DNA of 64,000 bases from Paralichthys olivaceus (Eukaryota > Chordata > Actinopteri > Pleuronectiformes > Paralichthyidae): positions 10,917,001-10,981,000 of the forward strand of contig NC_091102.1 of NCBI RefSeq assembly GCF_024713975.1, read 5' to 3'. A program made the position numbers and the translations under genes. Position 1 is the stretch's first letter, and each line of letters begins with the position of its first letter. A model generated the notes under the pieces. The model had not been told where the DNA came from. It saw only the letters and a list, made by a program, of their open reading frames with translations, and searched no databases. This document shows, piece by piece, positions 48,198-62,300 of the stretch.

Positions 48198-51100
48198 CTC
48201 CCCTGGCCCTCATTCGCTCATCACCACACTAATCAGCCTCAGAGACAGCAGCTGCAGGGAGCCCCACTCCTAACCTGGGCTGGAGAGGCTGTTATCCTCA
48301 GCGAGAAGAGAGCAAATACAGAGCTTAGTGTTCTCAACAGGGACCACCGAGCATCCACATGTCTGACGCTGGCTGCTTCTCCTATTGTGCCACATTCGGC
48401 TCAAAGCGTCACACAAACAATTTCAGCAGATAGTGAGGTTCTTCAACAGAGAGCAGAGGTGGAGACAGAACTCAGACAGTTTACACATAGACAAAACAAT
48501 TGCAATATTACAATGAGAAAATACTTTGTTTTACGAGTTAAAGTCACATACTGAAGATTTTATTTCAATAAATTTAATATTGAATTGATTGAGAAAGTTA
48601 GTACCAGTAACAAGATGCTGTTTTGTTGTGATTTCATAATGACAGTAAAGTTTTGGAATCTTGAATCAAAATGGATCCTGTGTAATGATTACTGTATTGT
48701 GGTAGCTAGTTAGTTAGATGGTTATTTTTTATTTCTGCATCATGTCAAATATTTGTCTAATCTTACATGGGATTAAAAGACACAATTTTACACAAAAAAT
48801 CACGTCTTTACCAAAAACATTAATTATAACATTGATCCTCACGCAAAGCAAAGGATTGTAATCTATCACAATAAATGTTTTCACTCTATAACCTCTTGTT
48901 AAAAGAGAACATGTGTCTGTACTGAACTGCTTTTTAAATACTGTGCAGGTTCTATAGCAAATGTTCTTGAGTTAAATGTATGAAATGGAGACGGCACAGC
49001 TTTTCTTTCTGTATCCATCCAACCTGTAAACACCTTTAATCAACTTCAGTATCTGCTGCATTAATCTGTAAATCCTTTTAATTATTTTATTCTACTGCCG
49101 AATAGTTCTTGTTATTTTTGTTGCTCATACAGAACGTTTTCTACCATGTTACTCTTAACAGACATAAATTACAGTGAACAGCTCCCGTAAAGTAGACTCA
49201 ATTGTGAAATATGTGAAATGTAATAGATTGGGTATATTGGCATTGAATGGAAATACTTAAGTACAAGTACCTCAGCGTTGAATTTATTATTTGTCCATTT
49301 ACTGCAGAGCTTGAGAGTCCACGTGTAAATCAGTGAGTGTTTAAATAAAGACCTAATGAATGTTAACAGGGAAGAATAATCTACTGTACTCCCGTCCAGT
49401 TGTGGAATATCCTCACTACATCAGACTGCAGGTCAGAGCGGCTCAGACGCTGCATGCAACGATGATGGAGGGTGCGGAGGAACGTCCAGACAGGTGGGGT
49501 CAGAGCCAGGTCTGATTACACAGCTGCTGATTCTCCACCTCAGAAAACCCAGAGACAAACCAGCACCCGAGTCCTGGTCGGGTCCGATTTACCCACCCAC
49601 GCACCCAGGACACCGCACTGCCTAGTGGTCCAGCACACAACGTTTAGTCTCCAAGTCTCCAAGTTCATTTGAGATTAACTTTCTGAGAAACAGTTCATGT
49701 GTTGCTGTGTAAAGGCAACAGACATGTTGAGGGTTCACACAAATGGATCCATCACAGTCAACATCTCCACATAATGTCTCGTCCAAGAAACATCTCTACC
49801 AAAGAAGTGAGTAACGCTGGAAGAGCCGATGTGATCTCCGCAGCCCAGCTTGACATGACATGAGGCAACAATTTTATGTTGTCTGTCAAATATATGGGAA
49901 AGAAAATCAATGCAACATGACAGCATTACATAAAGAGCTTTTGTGCCTTCAATTCTCTTTTCTGCCTGTGTACTTTTGTCTGGGGTGCACAGAGACTCAT
50001 TCTCAGGGCCCAGGGGGAGCAGAGCTGCTGAGAACAATGTGGGAATCCGAGGAGGAAACTACGCATGTTGTCTTTTCTCTATAGTCTCTACTGCGACTTT
50101 CAAAGAGGCTACGTCTTTACAGACCATTTCAAACGGCTACATCATCCATCACAGCAGACAGGTCAGACTTCACCTTCTGCACCAATCCCCCAACCTGACC
50201 CCGAATACTTCTGAGATGAAGATGTTCAAAATAAACAGCGTCATGGACATGGAACCCTTCAAAACACAAACTCAATGTGCTGAATCAAGATCAAATCAGT
50301 TTAATACGATATTTTTGGCCAAGTTAGAAGACTCAACATTCACTTTCCTACTTTTCTTTCTTTCTTGTTTCCAGTGCTGCCAAATGCATTTCGTGGCTTT
50401 GCAATGAGCCTCCTTTTAAATTAGCAGTGATAAATTGGACAAATTGATAACTGACATTTATGTGTATTATTGCATCAAACTATCAGTCAATATAACCAAA
50501 CTAAGTGAATCCATCTGTACATCATTAACTGCAGGAAGAATCCACATTCATAGAGTCATGGGAAAAAGATTTTTGGGGAACTGATAAAAACCAAAGTGCA
50601 GCAGCCTCCATGTAATCTGATTATATCTAAGACCTGAGCTTAGCGCTGGTCCTCTCTCGCAAAGGTGACAAAGCCACGAGTGCGACCGGGCGGCCTGAGC
50701 TCGGCATGTCTGTGTGGGCCTATGACATTCGAGGCTTCAACCTGCTGAGCCCCGGCCACGGTTTGAATGCGGCAGCCGCCCACTCTACCTCTTGTCCAGA
50801 AGAGGATCAGCAGCAGCGGCGGCGGCTTTAGAGCTGCCCAGGCCGCAGAGGTGAACAAGTGGGGCTTTGAGGAGCCCCTCTGCCAGTCAGGAGGAGAGCT
50901 TCAGGCCCCCAGCCCTCAAGGGTTAACCTCTCAGACTGCCAAGCAAAATACTGCAATTACACAGACAGTCAAAGGCCACACGCAATTTCCAGAGCTATTT
51001 ACACAGTTAGAAGCCCCCCCCCCTCTCGAGAAACACCAAGAATAGGCAGAATTAAGATAGTGGAGAAAGGTAAGAAAGGCTTTTAAATACCCTTTGCCCA

Positions 51101-54100
51101 CCCGTGGCTGCAAGTCATTCAAAAAGAAGCCTGCAACACATTCAATATGCAGCATAATGTACATCGGAAATAAGGATGAATTCAAAAACAAATTTCAAAA
51201 GCACCTGTTACAATAGTAAATATAAAATACAGACCCTATGGAAAGCTTAAAATATGAAGAGGTTTTAGATACCAATAAAAACCTCTATTCCCATAATTCT
51301 ATGTGTGATTGTATATCATAATAAATAATAATAATAATAATAAATTATCTGGAAAATAAATTACTAATGAAGCTTGAAAGAATGCAAAGCTTTCATCAAA
51401 GCAAAAGGTGGCTACCTTTAGAATCTAAAATCTAAAACATATTGTGGTTTGTTTAACACTTTTTTGTTTACCACATCATTCCGTGTTCCTTCATTGTTTT
51501 GATGTCTCCAATATGTCTGCAATGTAGACAAATATAAATAAATAAAATAAAAATCAAGAAAAACCATTGAATGAGAAGATATCCAAATTTTTGACTGGTA
51601 CTGTACATGAATGTTGTATTTTGGACAATGAATCAAATCAATTCAAAGTGCTTATAACACTGATGCAAAAAATATTAAATTTGAAAGCTTGTCAATGATT
51701 TTTAACATTGCTCACAACCGTCTAGTGCAGTGCAAGCTGCAGCTAAGGGGTAAAAATATCACATATCTGCTCCGTGCATAATTTCTGAGGTCAAAGTCTG
51801 TAGTGTCATGAATTGCATTACATTACCGGCCTCCTGTTATGTGCCTACCCCATGAACACACAAGTGTATCCAGTAACAAGCCTCAATCCTGCTCAGCAGC
51901 AGTCTACAATAAGGTTGTATAAAAAACTAAAAAAAAACTACCTCCTGGTAGGGCCGGTGCAGCGGTGCTCTCAGGGGACCATGGGGGGCCCCAGCAGCCC
52001 CTAACCCACACAGCTGTTCTCCAGGTCCAGAACCTCTCCAGAGCCCCGGCAGTTTCTCCTGCATTAGGGACTGCGTGCCTGGGGGGGAGGTACAATAGAG
52101 AACTACTAATAACAACATCCAACATTGCAGGCCCGGGGTCAGACGCAGACCGTGACCCTCGCAGCACCAGAATCTGGACGGGAGCCAGGACACAGGGCCA
52201 CGTCGCAGCCTGGGAGAGCAAGGTGAAGAGGGGTGAGGCGGGGTGCAGGGGGGTGGGTCTGTGGGTGGCGGGAGCTTTCAGGTCTCCTTTCACTTCCTGC
52301 TTGGTGCACCGTGGCTGCCACCACCATTTTTGGGGTGGAGGAGGGTTTGCAGACTGGATTATTATGCAGGAGGGAGGGACAGTTCTTTGGATATGGCTAC
52401 AGATTTTATCTGGAGGCTTGTAGGTGGTATGCTGGCCAGGAGGGTAGATGACAAATGATGAATGTCATATAGCTGAAAAGGATAATGATGGTGGAAAATG
52501 GTACCCAGGCAAAAGCGTTCTGCTGCGGCTCAACCACACGAGCAGCGCTGAACTGCAAGCACTCAAGTAACTTAAGAAATATCTGTTTGTGCATTTATAC
52601 CTGCACTGATGGTCGCAGGTAAAATACACTGTAAACTGTTTATTACAGCTCCAAATTGAGACAGAGTCAGAAATGTAATAAACTGGATTTCTTGTGTGTA
52701 TCAAAACTAAAAAATTCCTGCTTCGAACAACAATCCACAGTTTGTTTCGTGCAGAGAACAAACACAGAACTCTGCACTGCTCAGGTCCTGCAGGTCAGCC
52801 AGCGGTGCACTTATGGTTTCTCACACACTCTCCATCCGAGGGGGGAATACATGGCCCTAATTAGCACCGAGCATCTGGCAAATGTCAGCGTGCGTCTGCG
52901 GGCAGCATTCCTATTTACTTAGTAAGCTTTGGAGTCGACTGGAAAAAAAACAGTGCGAGGGGCTTTGCGACGTTTCAGAACGAGGGTCCTGGGAGTGTTT
53001 TGTTATCGTACTGTGAGTGACATGTGTGTAATGTAATAGCAGTCCTCTCACTGTCCCCTGACTCTTTTTTCACGGTTAAGTTTTACCAACCGTTTCTCAT
53101 TCTATTGTACATTGCATGCTCCCATCACCTCACACACACACACACCAACATATCCATTACTGTGTTGGTGTAGTAAAAATACACTTCATGTGGATTTGTT
53201 TAATTCATCCGAGTGGCCTTTGCTACTGCTTTTCAGTGGAATCGAGAACTAAATCACTTCACCTCAGAGGTCCTCATACCACTGTTGTCTACTTTTTTGT
53301 TTTACATCAATCATTCAGTATTAAAGGGATCGTATTCCGTGTCTGTTTCCCCTGCAGCCAAATAACAGTTTAATCGCTTCTTGTGATTCTGGGTTGTACT
53401 TGAAACTGAAAACATCACATATGAAGAGAAATCAAATCTGACTGCACTTCTGTTCCCATAACCTCAGCAGAGAAACAACCTGTCTTCACACGTTCACCTC
53501 ACCCTCCCCTTGTTCCCTTGCATTTCGGCACCAGCTTGCCACTGATCCTCTCTGATGCTCATTGTATACTCACAACACTGTGCTCACTTTATACACAGAG
53601 CTGAAAATGATCCAACGTGTAAACACCCAGGTGAAACCCAGGGCTCCTGTGCAAACAGCAAAAGATAAGTGCGGTTCACAGCAGTTCAGTACACTCCCTG
53701 TGACGCTACGGCACAGAGTCGGCTCCATCGCAGCTCCGATCTCCAACCTGACAAGATTACACAGAGGCTTCCTGTCTCCTCGGCCCCCCGATACCATCTC
53801 TGCCTGACTTCTCGCTCCCCTCCCTCCCCGTCCACGGCTCCGTCCCGGCCTCAGATAGCACCAATTACAGCCTTTAATAAGAAAACTACATCGAGAAAAG
53901 CAAGTGTTCATCCAGCTCCAATGCAGCATGCCTCATTTAAGAGATTAATACACAGGCAGGGCTCTGCAGCACAAGAAAAGTCAGTCTAGAGGAATAACAG
54001 CTCAGTAAAGGAGGTCATTCATGTGCAGATCAACATGTAAAACCCACTGCTGATGTTTTCTGCTGATTTCTTTCACAGAAATAACTTCACAATTTAATCC

Positions 54101-54139
54101 TTCATGCTGTGCACAACATTGACATATGAATGTTTCCCA

Positions 54140-54420
54140 TTCTTCCAGAGTAATTACTCACAGCTCATTTTTATTTAAGCACACACTGGAAATTAGTCCT
54201 CCACAGATTTCTCAACAAACAGCCCAACATCCCAGTCAATGTTATGTCATATTTCAGCGCCGCACATGGACTCAATGAAAACCAAATGCCGCAGCAGGTT
54301 CCCGTCATTGATGATTATATGTAGTGTGATTACTCATAAAGCACAGGGTCATTTGCATTTGTTCAAATCAATTAAAAACGGCCCAACAGAAAGAGAGCGG
54401 AGGGTGAAAAGAACAGTTTT
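54140..54420. promoter_or_regulatory. Candidate distal regulatory block
   Basis: Unique sequence containing 'ccagagtaattactcacag', an octamer-like 'gtcatttgcatttg' and 'caaatcaattaaaaacgg'. It has no coding potential and no similarity to the repeats in the window. Proposed only from motif content and its place in the dlx1a-hat1 interval. Confidence 0.25.
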
Positions 54421-57400
54421 CAATAAACGACCACCATGTTTATCAGGTTGTAATAAAGGAAAAGGAATATTTAACACACATCACATGTGACAAAATAATG
54501 AAATCTCCTCATGCTGCTGTCAATCATCATAACAAAATCCAGTGCTTTATGTAAACTAACTCATCTATTTTCATGTCATGTGAATAGAAATCCGGCTTAA
54601 CACAAGCTTGATCTGAAGTGCACATTGATCCTGAATCATTAAGCCGACAGATGTAATCACAACCACAGGCTCTGGTACACAGATGGAAATCAATTACCAT
54701 GAATATTGCAAAAAAAAAAAAGAAAGAAAAAGGCCCTCACAGGATTTATTCATCTCATGGACATCTGCTATTTGTTCTAAATCAGTCTGAACAGTTGTGT
54801 GTGATTATTGAAGGAGATTAAAGATTTCCTGTGTAAAAACTTATTTCGTCAAAAGCAAAAAAAACAAACATTTCAATTGTTGCAGCTATTTTTGTTTGTG
54901 CCTACACTAAAGGTAATTCATCAAAATACAGTTGAACAGCGCGCTTCCTGAGAAATCATGTCGTGACTAAGGGAGACGGGAACCTGCGGACTGGACTCAG
55001 GGGACGTCTACTGCTTAACTATCAACACCAGCATTTTCATCACGTCCTTCACTTGAGCAAATTACCATATCAGCAGCATGATCCAAGAGCGGTCCAAGAA
55101 ACCACAATCTCTGCTCCTTCCGACGCACAATTAAAAGATGTCAAACTCGGTTTCTTTTACAGTGTTTTGGTCCTGGCTGTCAGCTCATCAAACATTATCT
55201 TAAAGAGGACTCATTTAGCAGAGAAAAGAGACTGGCCAGGTTCGGTGACAGCTGAGAGAGGGGGGCTTGGTGGCCTCGGGCTATGTGGGTAACCAAGGAG
55301 CATAAAAAAAAAAAAAAGGGAACACAATGAGAGGAGCAGTGATGGTGGGAGGGTGTGGAGGAGGAGGGAGACTACAACTCCGCTCTCTCTCCCTCTCCTG
55401 GGAACGAAGACGCTGGAGCTCCTCCACACAGGTATCATGTTCAGCAGCTCCCTCGGTATGGTAGGGCTCAAGTCCAAAAACTCCCCAACTGTCTGCCTCG
55501 GTGCAGAGAGGTGGAGGCGCCATGAGGTAACAGTAGCAGAAATGCCAACAGGTGAAACCAAATATTCAAGTCAAGCTCGATACTGTTGTTGTCGTCATCT
55601 CACAGAATAATGGCACAAAGCCACTTTCTACCTGCTTTTAACGTAAGAGAAATGATTTGCATGATTAAGCATGTTACAACAACTTGGGACAAACGAGTGA
55701 AGAAATACAAGAACTGATACATGTACGTTCCTACCTCTTTTTTTTGGTCTTCTTTTTCTTGTGAAATATGAAAAGTGAGCAATGGGGAGCCTGAGACCAA
55801 TGAACATTGCAGACATAAATCAACCTCCTACATCTTGACTCTGACACAACATAATGGACACACTGTGTCCCACTTACAAAAGCGCAGCAACTAAGGGGCC
55901 ACTGCTGGATCCGCTGTAATAGCCTCGACTCTGGGAGAAAGTGCCCTGACTTCTTTAGATGTCAATTCGCTGCACCTGAATGGCTGATCAACTGCAGAGG
56001 GGGAATACACTGAGATAGACATGTTGAGTGGTGTGCTCCTTTACCCTGGATGTGGCTTTGTTTTTTTATATATATCTATATATAAACCCGACATCTCGAA
56101 GGTCAAAGAGCAGGACAACTCAGAAATCAAGGCACATGATGCAGCAGCTTTGTAATTTGTGCCACTTTCATTTTTGATTGACAATGAACAATGACAAAAA
56201 AAAAACTCCACAAGAGCGAACCGCTGATGATTGTTTACCAAATCAAAAGCCTAATGAAATTAAGCTCTTGAGAATAGTCTAAACAACATCACAGCCTATA
56301 ATCTAACATCCTGTGATGTGCATTGTATCACAAGCAATGCTGCAAATAATTGTTTTTCATCTGCTTCATTATTTGTTAGTCGCTGAGTCTATAAAATGTG
56401 AGAAAATAATTGAAGACATAGTTACCCGTAGCTCAAGCACAATGTGTTCTTCAAAAATCAAAATTTTTCAAAAGGCACATTCAGATTTCCAGAGCCCCTC
56501 TGGCACCTATAACCTGGATTTGGTTGCTGGAAAAAAAAATATATATTTTTTTTCTAAATAATACATTTTCTTTATTTCACTTTCTTGCGAAGAGTTTATG
56601 AAAAGATTGATCCCCTCTAATGTCGGGAATTTCATATGAAGCACCTGGAAACAAAATCCACCAACCAAAACTACAAAATCTCACAAAATCACATTTTTAA
56701 CCTTGTTTGTTTAATACGTATTGAACCCAAATTGTACGAAGACAAATCTGCTTCCTTGAGTCAGCAAAGGTTATCAAGTGACTGTTGAACTTCAAATCAG
56801 CGAATTTCCCAATATGTCTAACTTTTCCTTTAAGTAAAACAATGTCCTTTATGCATTTGAGTGTTTACAGACAGGTGCAGTGGGACCAGAGGGTCCCGGA
56901 AAGAGTGTGTGTGAACTGTGGAGGGAATAATTAAGCTTCTGTAAACTCAACTGTGTGGTCTGAAGGAGCAAAGAGCGGCTTTCACAACCTTCTGACAACT
57001 GCACTGAGGCCTGCAGATCGTCCATACGATGCTCATGCACACAGGTTTGCTCCCCTCGTCTAGCAGGTATGTGAAAACTGGAGGAGCAGCGTCAACACGC
57101 TGTATGAAAGTGAGTCGGTGGCATTGTTAAACAGCAATGTGAATTAATGAGACGGTACATAAAACTCGTGAGCCTACGAAACAATAATGACACCTCCCAC
57201 TAGCAGGTCGGCCGGCTGAGCCTGTGCAGTGCAACGCGAAATGTGCACTCACGGCAGAAAAAAGCAGAGAAAACGACAGTGAGATGAGGCCCCTTGTGGC
57301 CACGAGTGGATTCAATCAATCTGAATTAGAGATGTGAAGGGTTCCAAGGTTTTGTCTTGTTTCAAGTGGAGAGGGGAAAAAATTGAAAATTGACCTGGCA

Positions 57401-58799
57401 GCCTTCATTTAGTGACAATGTGCTAAAGTATCATAAAGTATGATGGGTATTCATCACAGTGATCTGCACAAGCAGGGGCAATACAGTGCCACAAAGGTTT
57501 TCAATTGAAAACCATAATACTCATTAGTGTAACACTCAACATCAGCAGCAATCAGAAGTTGCATTAGCTGCGAGAGGGCGCCTGGACAAAATTACATCCC
57601 TGCAATGACTAAAGTATGTACAACTCATGCTGGGGAATGCAGTAATCAGGCCTGCTGGACCAGCTTCAACCTTTAAAAGAATGAATAGGAATATGGCTAT
57701 ACGGCCTCCTTTACACATCAACTGCATTATGGCGACATTTAAGTGGTGACCTGTTCAGTTTCTACAGTTTTCTGCGCAATTTCATTTAATCAGTGTAAGT
57801 ATCCTGTATGATAAGGGAGGAAAAGAGAATAGGCAGGAATGCTAAAGAAATTCACCTCACTATTCTGTATAAAAAGCAGAGATATGAAACATTTACAAGC
57901 AAATAATATAGCAGTGATTTGAATTTATTGGATTACTTGCTGAATTAAAAGAATAATTAATTTATCTGAAAAAGGGAATTTAAGAAAACATTGAAAGGTG
58001 GAGTGTGGCTCTGACTTTGGACAAACAGAGAACCACTTTTTTCTCTGCATCAAAAATTATCTTTTATATTTGGATATAGAATTTGGGTTAATTTGTACTA
58101 TAATAGTTGTTTGTAATGAGTGTAGATTCTACACATTATTTTTTTTAAATAATAAAAAATAATTACAAACCATAAAATATGCAATTTTTTTTTTAGCATT
58201 TTTCTCTTTGAAAACTACCAACTATTATTAATTGCTTTAAATTTTTCTGTCAGTCATCTAATCATTTGATCAACTAATCAGTTCAGCTCTAGAACACGAG
58301 TCCATAAATTAATCCATCACTTTGTACCAAGCTGAAATATCTCACATACATTTTTGTGAATTTTGTTCATGGTCTCCAGAATATGAACCCTCCTGAGATG
58401 AGCAATCACTTGGCTTTTCCTCTAATGACATCATGACGTTGACTTTTCTGTTTTCATTTACATAGCTTTATATCTATTTGACATTCATGGTTCCCAGAGG
58501 ATCAACTGTAAAAACTGAATTTTCATCATTGACATCTTCAGGTCAAATCTTCCAAAAAAAGAGCAATATTCTTCAATAACGTATTTTTGACTGCCTCTGG
58601 TTTGTGCTAATTAGCAAAACATTAGTATGCTATTACACTAAAATCTATATTAACATTGTTAATCAACATTTTTTCTTTTGTCGTTGTTTGTCTCCTTTTT
58701 CTTATTTTGTAAAATCTCTGACCTCTGATGCCAGCATTGAATATTGTGTCCACATTAAGTACAAATATATTCTCAAAATCTTAAAATGAACGAAACCAT

Positions 58800-59328
58800 G
58801 AATGACAAAACAAGAATTGTTGTTTTATTTTCTTCTCGTCAACAAAACTCCCACCATTCGAGGAATATACAAAACCATTTTTTTTATATTTTCAGTCTGA
58901 AGTGCTTCAAACACATTGGGAAACGTTTTAACAAAAGATCTTGTAAAAAATGTCTGTGATGGAGAAGAAGCCATGTTTGTCTGCACGTTAGTGGACGTCC
59001 TATCACCTGTGAAATATTCTTGCTACGTCACACAATGTGATTAAACACATGAGAAAAAACAGGACGTCTCACCCTCCAGCTGCACTCTTCTCCTCTACTA
59101 CTGTATCAGCTGGGAAACAGACAGGCGTATTCCATTGGAACCTATCACTGCTACACCAGTCACTATACATTTGTAACACTCTTGAATTAAAACTGATTGT
59201 GTCACATTAGGAGAAGCTTCCTCTTGGTTGCAGCTAAAGTCTGTGATGATGTGGGCTTTGTACAGACAGGGCACAGCACCTGTAAGTTGAGAGGGTGGGC
59301 TCCAGGCCGGCAGCATCTCACGTTCTGA
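58800..59328 (-). other. hat1 3' UTR with likely poly(A) signal
   Basis: Non-coding sequence downstream of the hat1 stop codon on the minus strand. A canonical AATAAA on that strand (tttatt on the plus strand at 58824-58829) is the best candidate signal, giving a 3' UTR of about 500 nt. Confidence 0.5.
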
Positions 59329-62300
59329 TCAGGCCTGCGTTGCGAGCCTCTCAATGATTCTCCTGTAGTCTTCAACAACAACCTGATAACTCTTCTCCAG
59401 CTCCTCGTGCTGCGTCTGAGTGTCCATCTGACCCATGTGGGACACCAGCTCCTCCGGCCGCAGGCACTTCCTCATCTTTGCCAGCTCCCTCTGGTTCTTC
59501 TGTAAAATAAGAAAATAAGTACATGTCATTGAGGTTGTTATATATATCAAATTGACAATACTAGTACCTGCCTGTTTGGAATGGGCTGGTTGCTTGACCT
59601 GTGGAGTCATTTCAGAATTAATCCTTAATATTAGTGTGCCCTCCTCGAACAGTTCTGCAATATGCTGTCATTTTTTATTGCTTGCATGCTGGACGTGTTT
59701 TATAAACAGCCTGTGGAGCAGCACTGACAGCAAGGCCCTGTTGCCTGTTTATTCAAATTTGATTTATATTGAACGTATCACACGTCCAAATTGCACCAAA
59801 ACACTGCACTTCAATACACATGCCAAGTGTGAAGTCATTGAGATGAATGGTTGTCGTAATATGAGAGCCAGATGCAGAGATTTCTGGAATTAGTAGATAG
59901 AAGGTAGATGAGGTGAATAAGGTGTATTTTTTCCCCATATACATGTAGGTACCACTTATAATAAGTAACAAGGGCCTATCATTTTTACCCTATACTTTGT
60001 AGGAGAGAAGTATATTCTTCACAACATATACATTGCTAGATAACGGTATAAACATTTGTTAAGTGCTGAGAGGTTTTGGACATGGATGGACGCGTACACG
60101 TTCATTCAGTCCAGTGCAATTTGCTGCTTGTATGCATACACATGCAGACATGGTCAGCAGGGAATTGGGGGAAAGAGCAGAAAATGTATAATGTCCCTCA
60201 CAGAGCAGCAGTCTCTGCCATTCAGCTAACAACACACTACATCTCCTCAGGGAAGGAAAAATGGTCTGCATCTGGCCACCAGATCTTTCCTTGCCACTCT
60301 CCCAAGGAATTCCTGCTCCCCTCTCCACCACATAGGTCTTTTCCATGTCAGATTCTGCCCTGTTTTTTGAGACGTGCGGTTTCCCCACTGACAGCTAATT
60401 CTCTAATGGCCGGTATGTGAAGTCTTGGCGAGCAGCTCAAATATAAAACGTCACGAGCAAACAGGATGCAGGGTGTTATGTTGGTGCACACAGATCCAGC
60501 CAGTATTTCCCACTGACAAGTCTGGTGAAACAGAATCAAAGATTATGATATTCTGTTCCCTAATCTTAAATCTGTTAGACTACATGTCTGAAAAGAAAAC
60601 TTTCCCTAAAAAATATGAGGAAAATAACACAAAAAAAGCGATTAGATAAAATTGCACTGTTTTCCCGGTGCAGTTCAAAATGCGCTGCAATAGTAAAGCT
60701 CAAGAAGTCTGAATAGTGGAAGCTTTTTGACAAAGTGCTTTAAACACACTTTCATGAAAATTATTTCTCCCAAAGAAATGCAAATCCCGACTAATGATGT
60801 GCCTGAATAGAAAAAAGCTCCAGCAGCAGCAGAACCACAGGCACCAGGAGCGCCCTATTGTGGCTGAAACAATATGACACTAATAATCTATCAATTTTCA
60901 CAGGATCAAATTTTAAAGTTCAAATTTGCGGCTGTTTTAAAAGGGTGACATAATAAATAGTAACAATACGGAGCTGTAAGCCATTTAAATGTGTGCTGTA
61001 CATGGGACGCTTCACTTCCTGCACTGAGCAGCTGCAATGTTTTGCTAACAAACGACTGGATTCTTGTTTGACAGCAAATTTATTTGAATACATGAGTAGA
61101 TCTCTCACTCTAATCTCGGACTGCATCCAGATTTGACCCTCTCTTCATTCACATGCTGCTCTGAAGCTGTGACGAAAGAATCCTCACCCTGTATGGTCCA
61201 AATAGCCTCTTCTTCACCTCCAAACGGTACTCTCTGGCTTTTTCTTCATCGCTCATGTCCGTGGCTCTCAGACGCAGGATTTCGTACACACGCCTCGCAT
61301 GTTTCTGTCAAAGAAAAATCACCCACCAAAATTAATGTATGTCAGTACGCTTCAACAGGAAGCTACCACACTTCCTTGCACAATGGCTGCAGGAAATCAT
61401 AAGCTATTCAGGGTGTATAATAAAATCAGGCATCTGCACATTTGTTCCAACAGCAAAGTTTTCTCAAGCCTCAACTTTTCTATTAATATCACTGAGTCCA
61501 CTGAGATTGATTATCAGCTAAGGAACTGACATGAGATTTATATGTATTTTAAGTCAAAGTTGCAAAATTTTGAAACACAGATAATATTGAAAGTTCTTGT
61601 TTTGCCATATGACAAGAAAAGAGATAAATTAATCTTGATGTAAAAGCTGAAAATCTAAGTTCTGATGACATTTTAAAGGCTCAGCTAATACAAAACAGAT
61701 GAATTGATAGAAAGAAAATGACTTGAGCTGCAGCTTTATGTGGCACCTTGTTGATTTTTAACTTGTCTTGAGCCTCTTTGATCATGTCAGCTGAGAAACC
61801 CAGGTGCAGCTTGTCCACTGCGAAGGACGACAGGCCCTGACAAAGTTTGACCAACACGTAGTCTCTCAGCTTCACGTAGTTCTCAGAGGGGTCTTCAGCT
61901 GCAAAGGTCATACAATTAAAATGTGTTAACTGTGCTGCTCTCGTGGTTTGTAAATCATTTACGTGACACATGGTGCAATTCAGTACATGTTCCTGCTGAT
62001 ATTGTGGCCAGTATGTATCCAGAGTTACAGACATATTTCAAGATAAAAAAGAAATTACTTTTCGTAAACAGTGAAGAACTAGAATGGTAAGTACAGTACA
62101 TTGCAAGCCCTCCAAATTAACTCACCCCCTGGATCCACCAACCACAGAGAAAATGTATTTAAACTGCACGTGGGTGACACGAGGATCTCAGATTAAATGT
62201 TTATCCACTCCTCCTTCAACACAGTAAATGGCATTTAGAAAAAAAATAAAATTCACGCTCACCTGTGATGTCTTGCACTTTGGGCAGGCTGCAATAAAAT

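Larger units (their letters stand above)
46050..58790. other. Gene-poor region between the metap1d remnant and hat1
   Basis: About 12.7 kb in which I recognise no gene. A (TG)n run lies at 48132-48196, an A/T trinucleotide run near 51310-51345 and a G-rich stretch at 51960-52380. Unique AT-rich blocks with homeodomain or octamer-like sites occur near 53850-53980 and 54140-54420. A metap1d first exon would be expected here but was not found. Confidence 0.65.

Noticed and set aside
44133..48554. Several frames with long Val-Cys or His-Thr runs
   Set aside because: They are translations of the CA/GT microsatellites.
50640..50858. Possible metap1d first exon (frame starting MFTSAAWAALKP)
   Set aside because: It looked superficially like a mitochondrial presequence but lacks a donor joining to the known segment and has no similarity to the family N-terminus.
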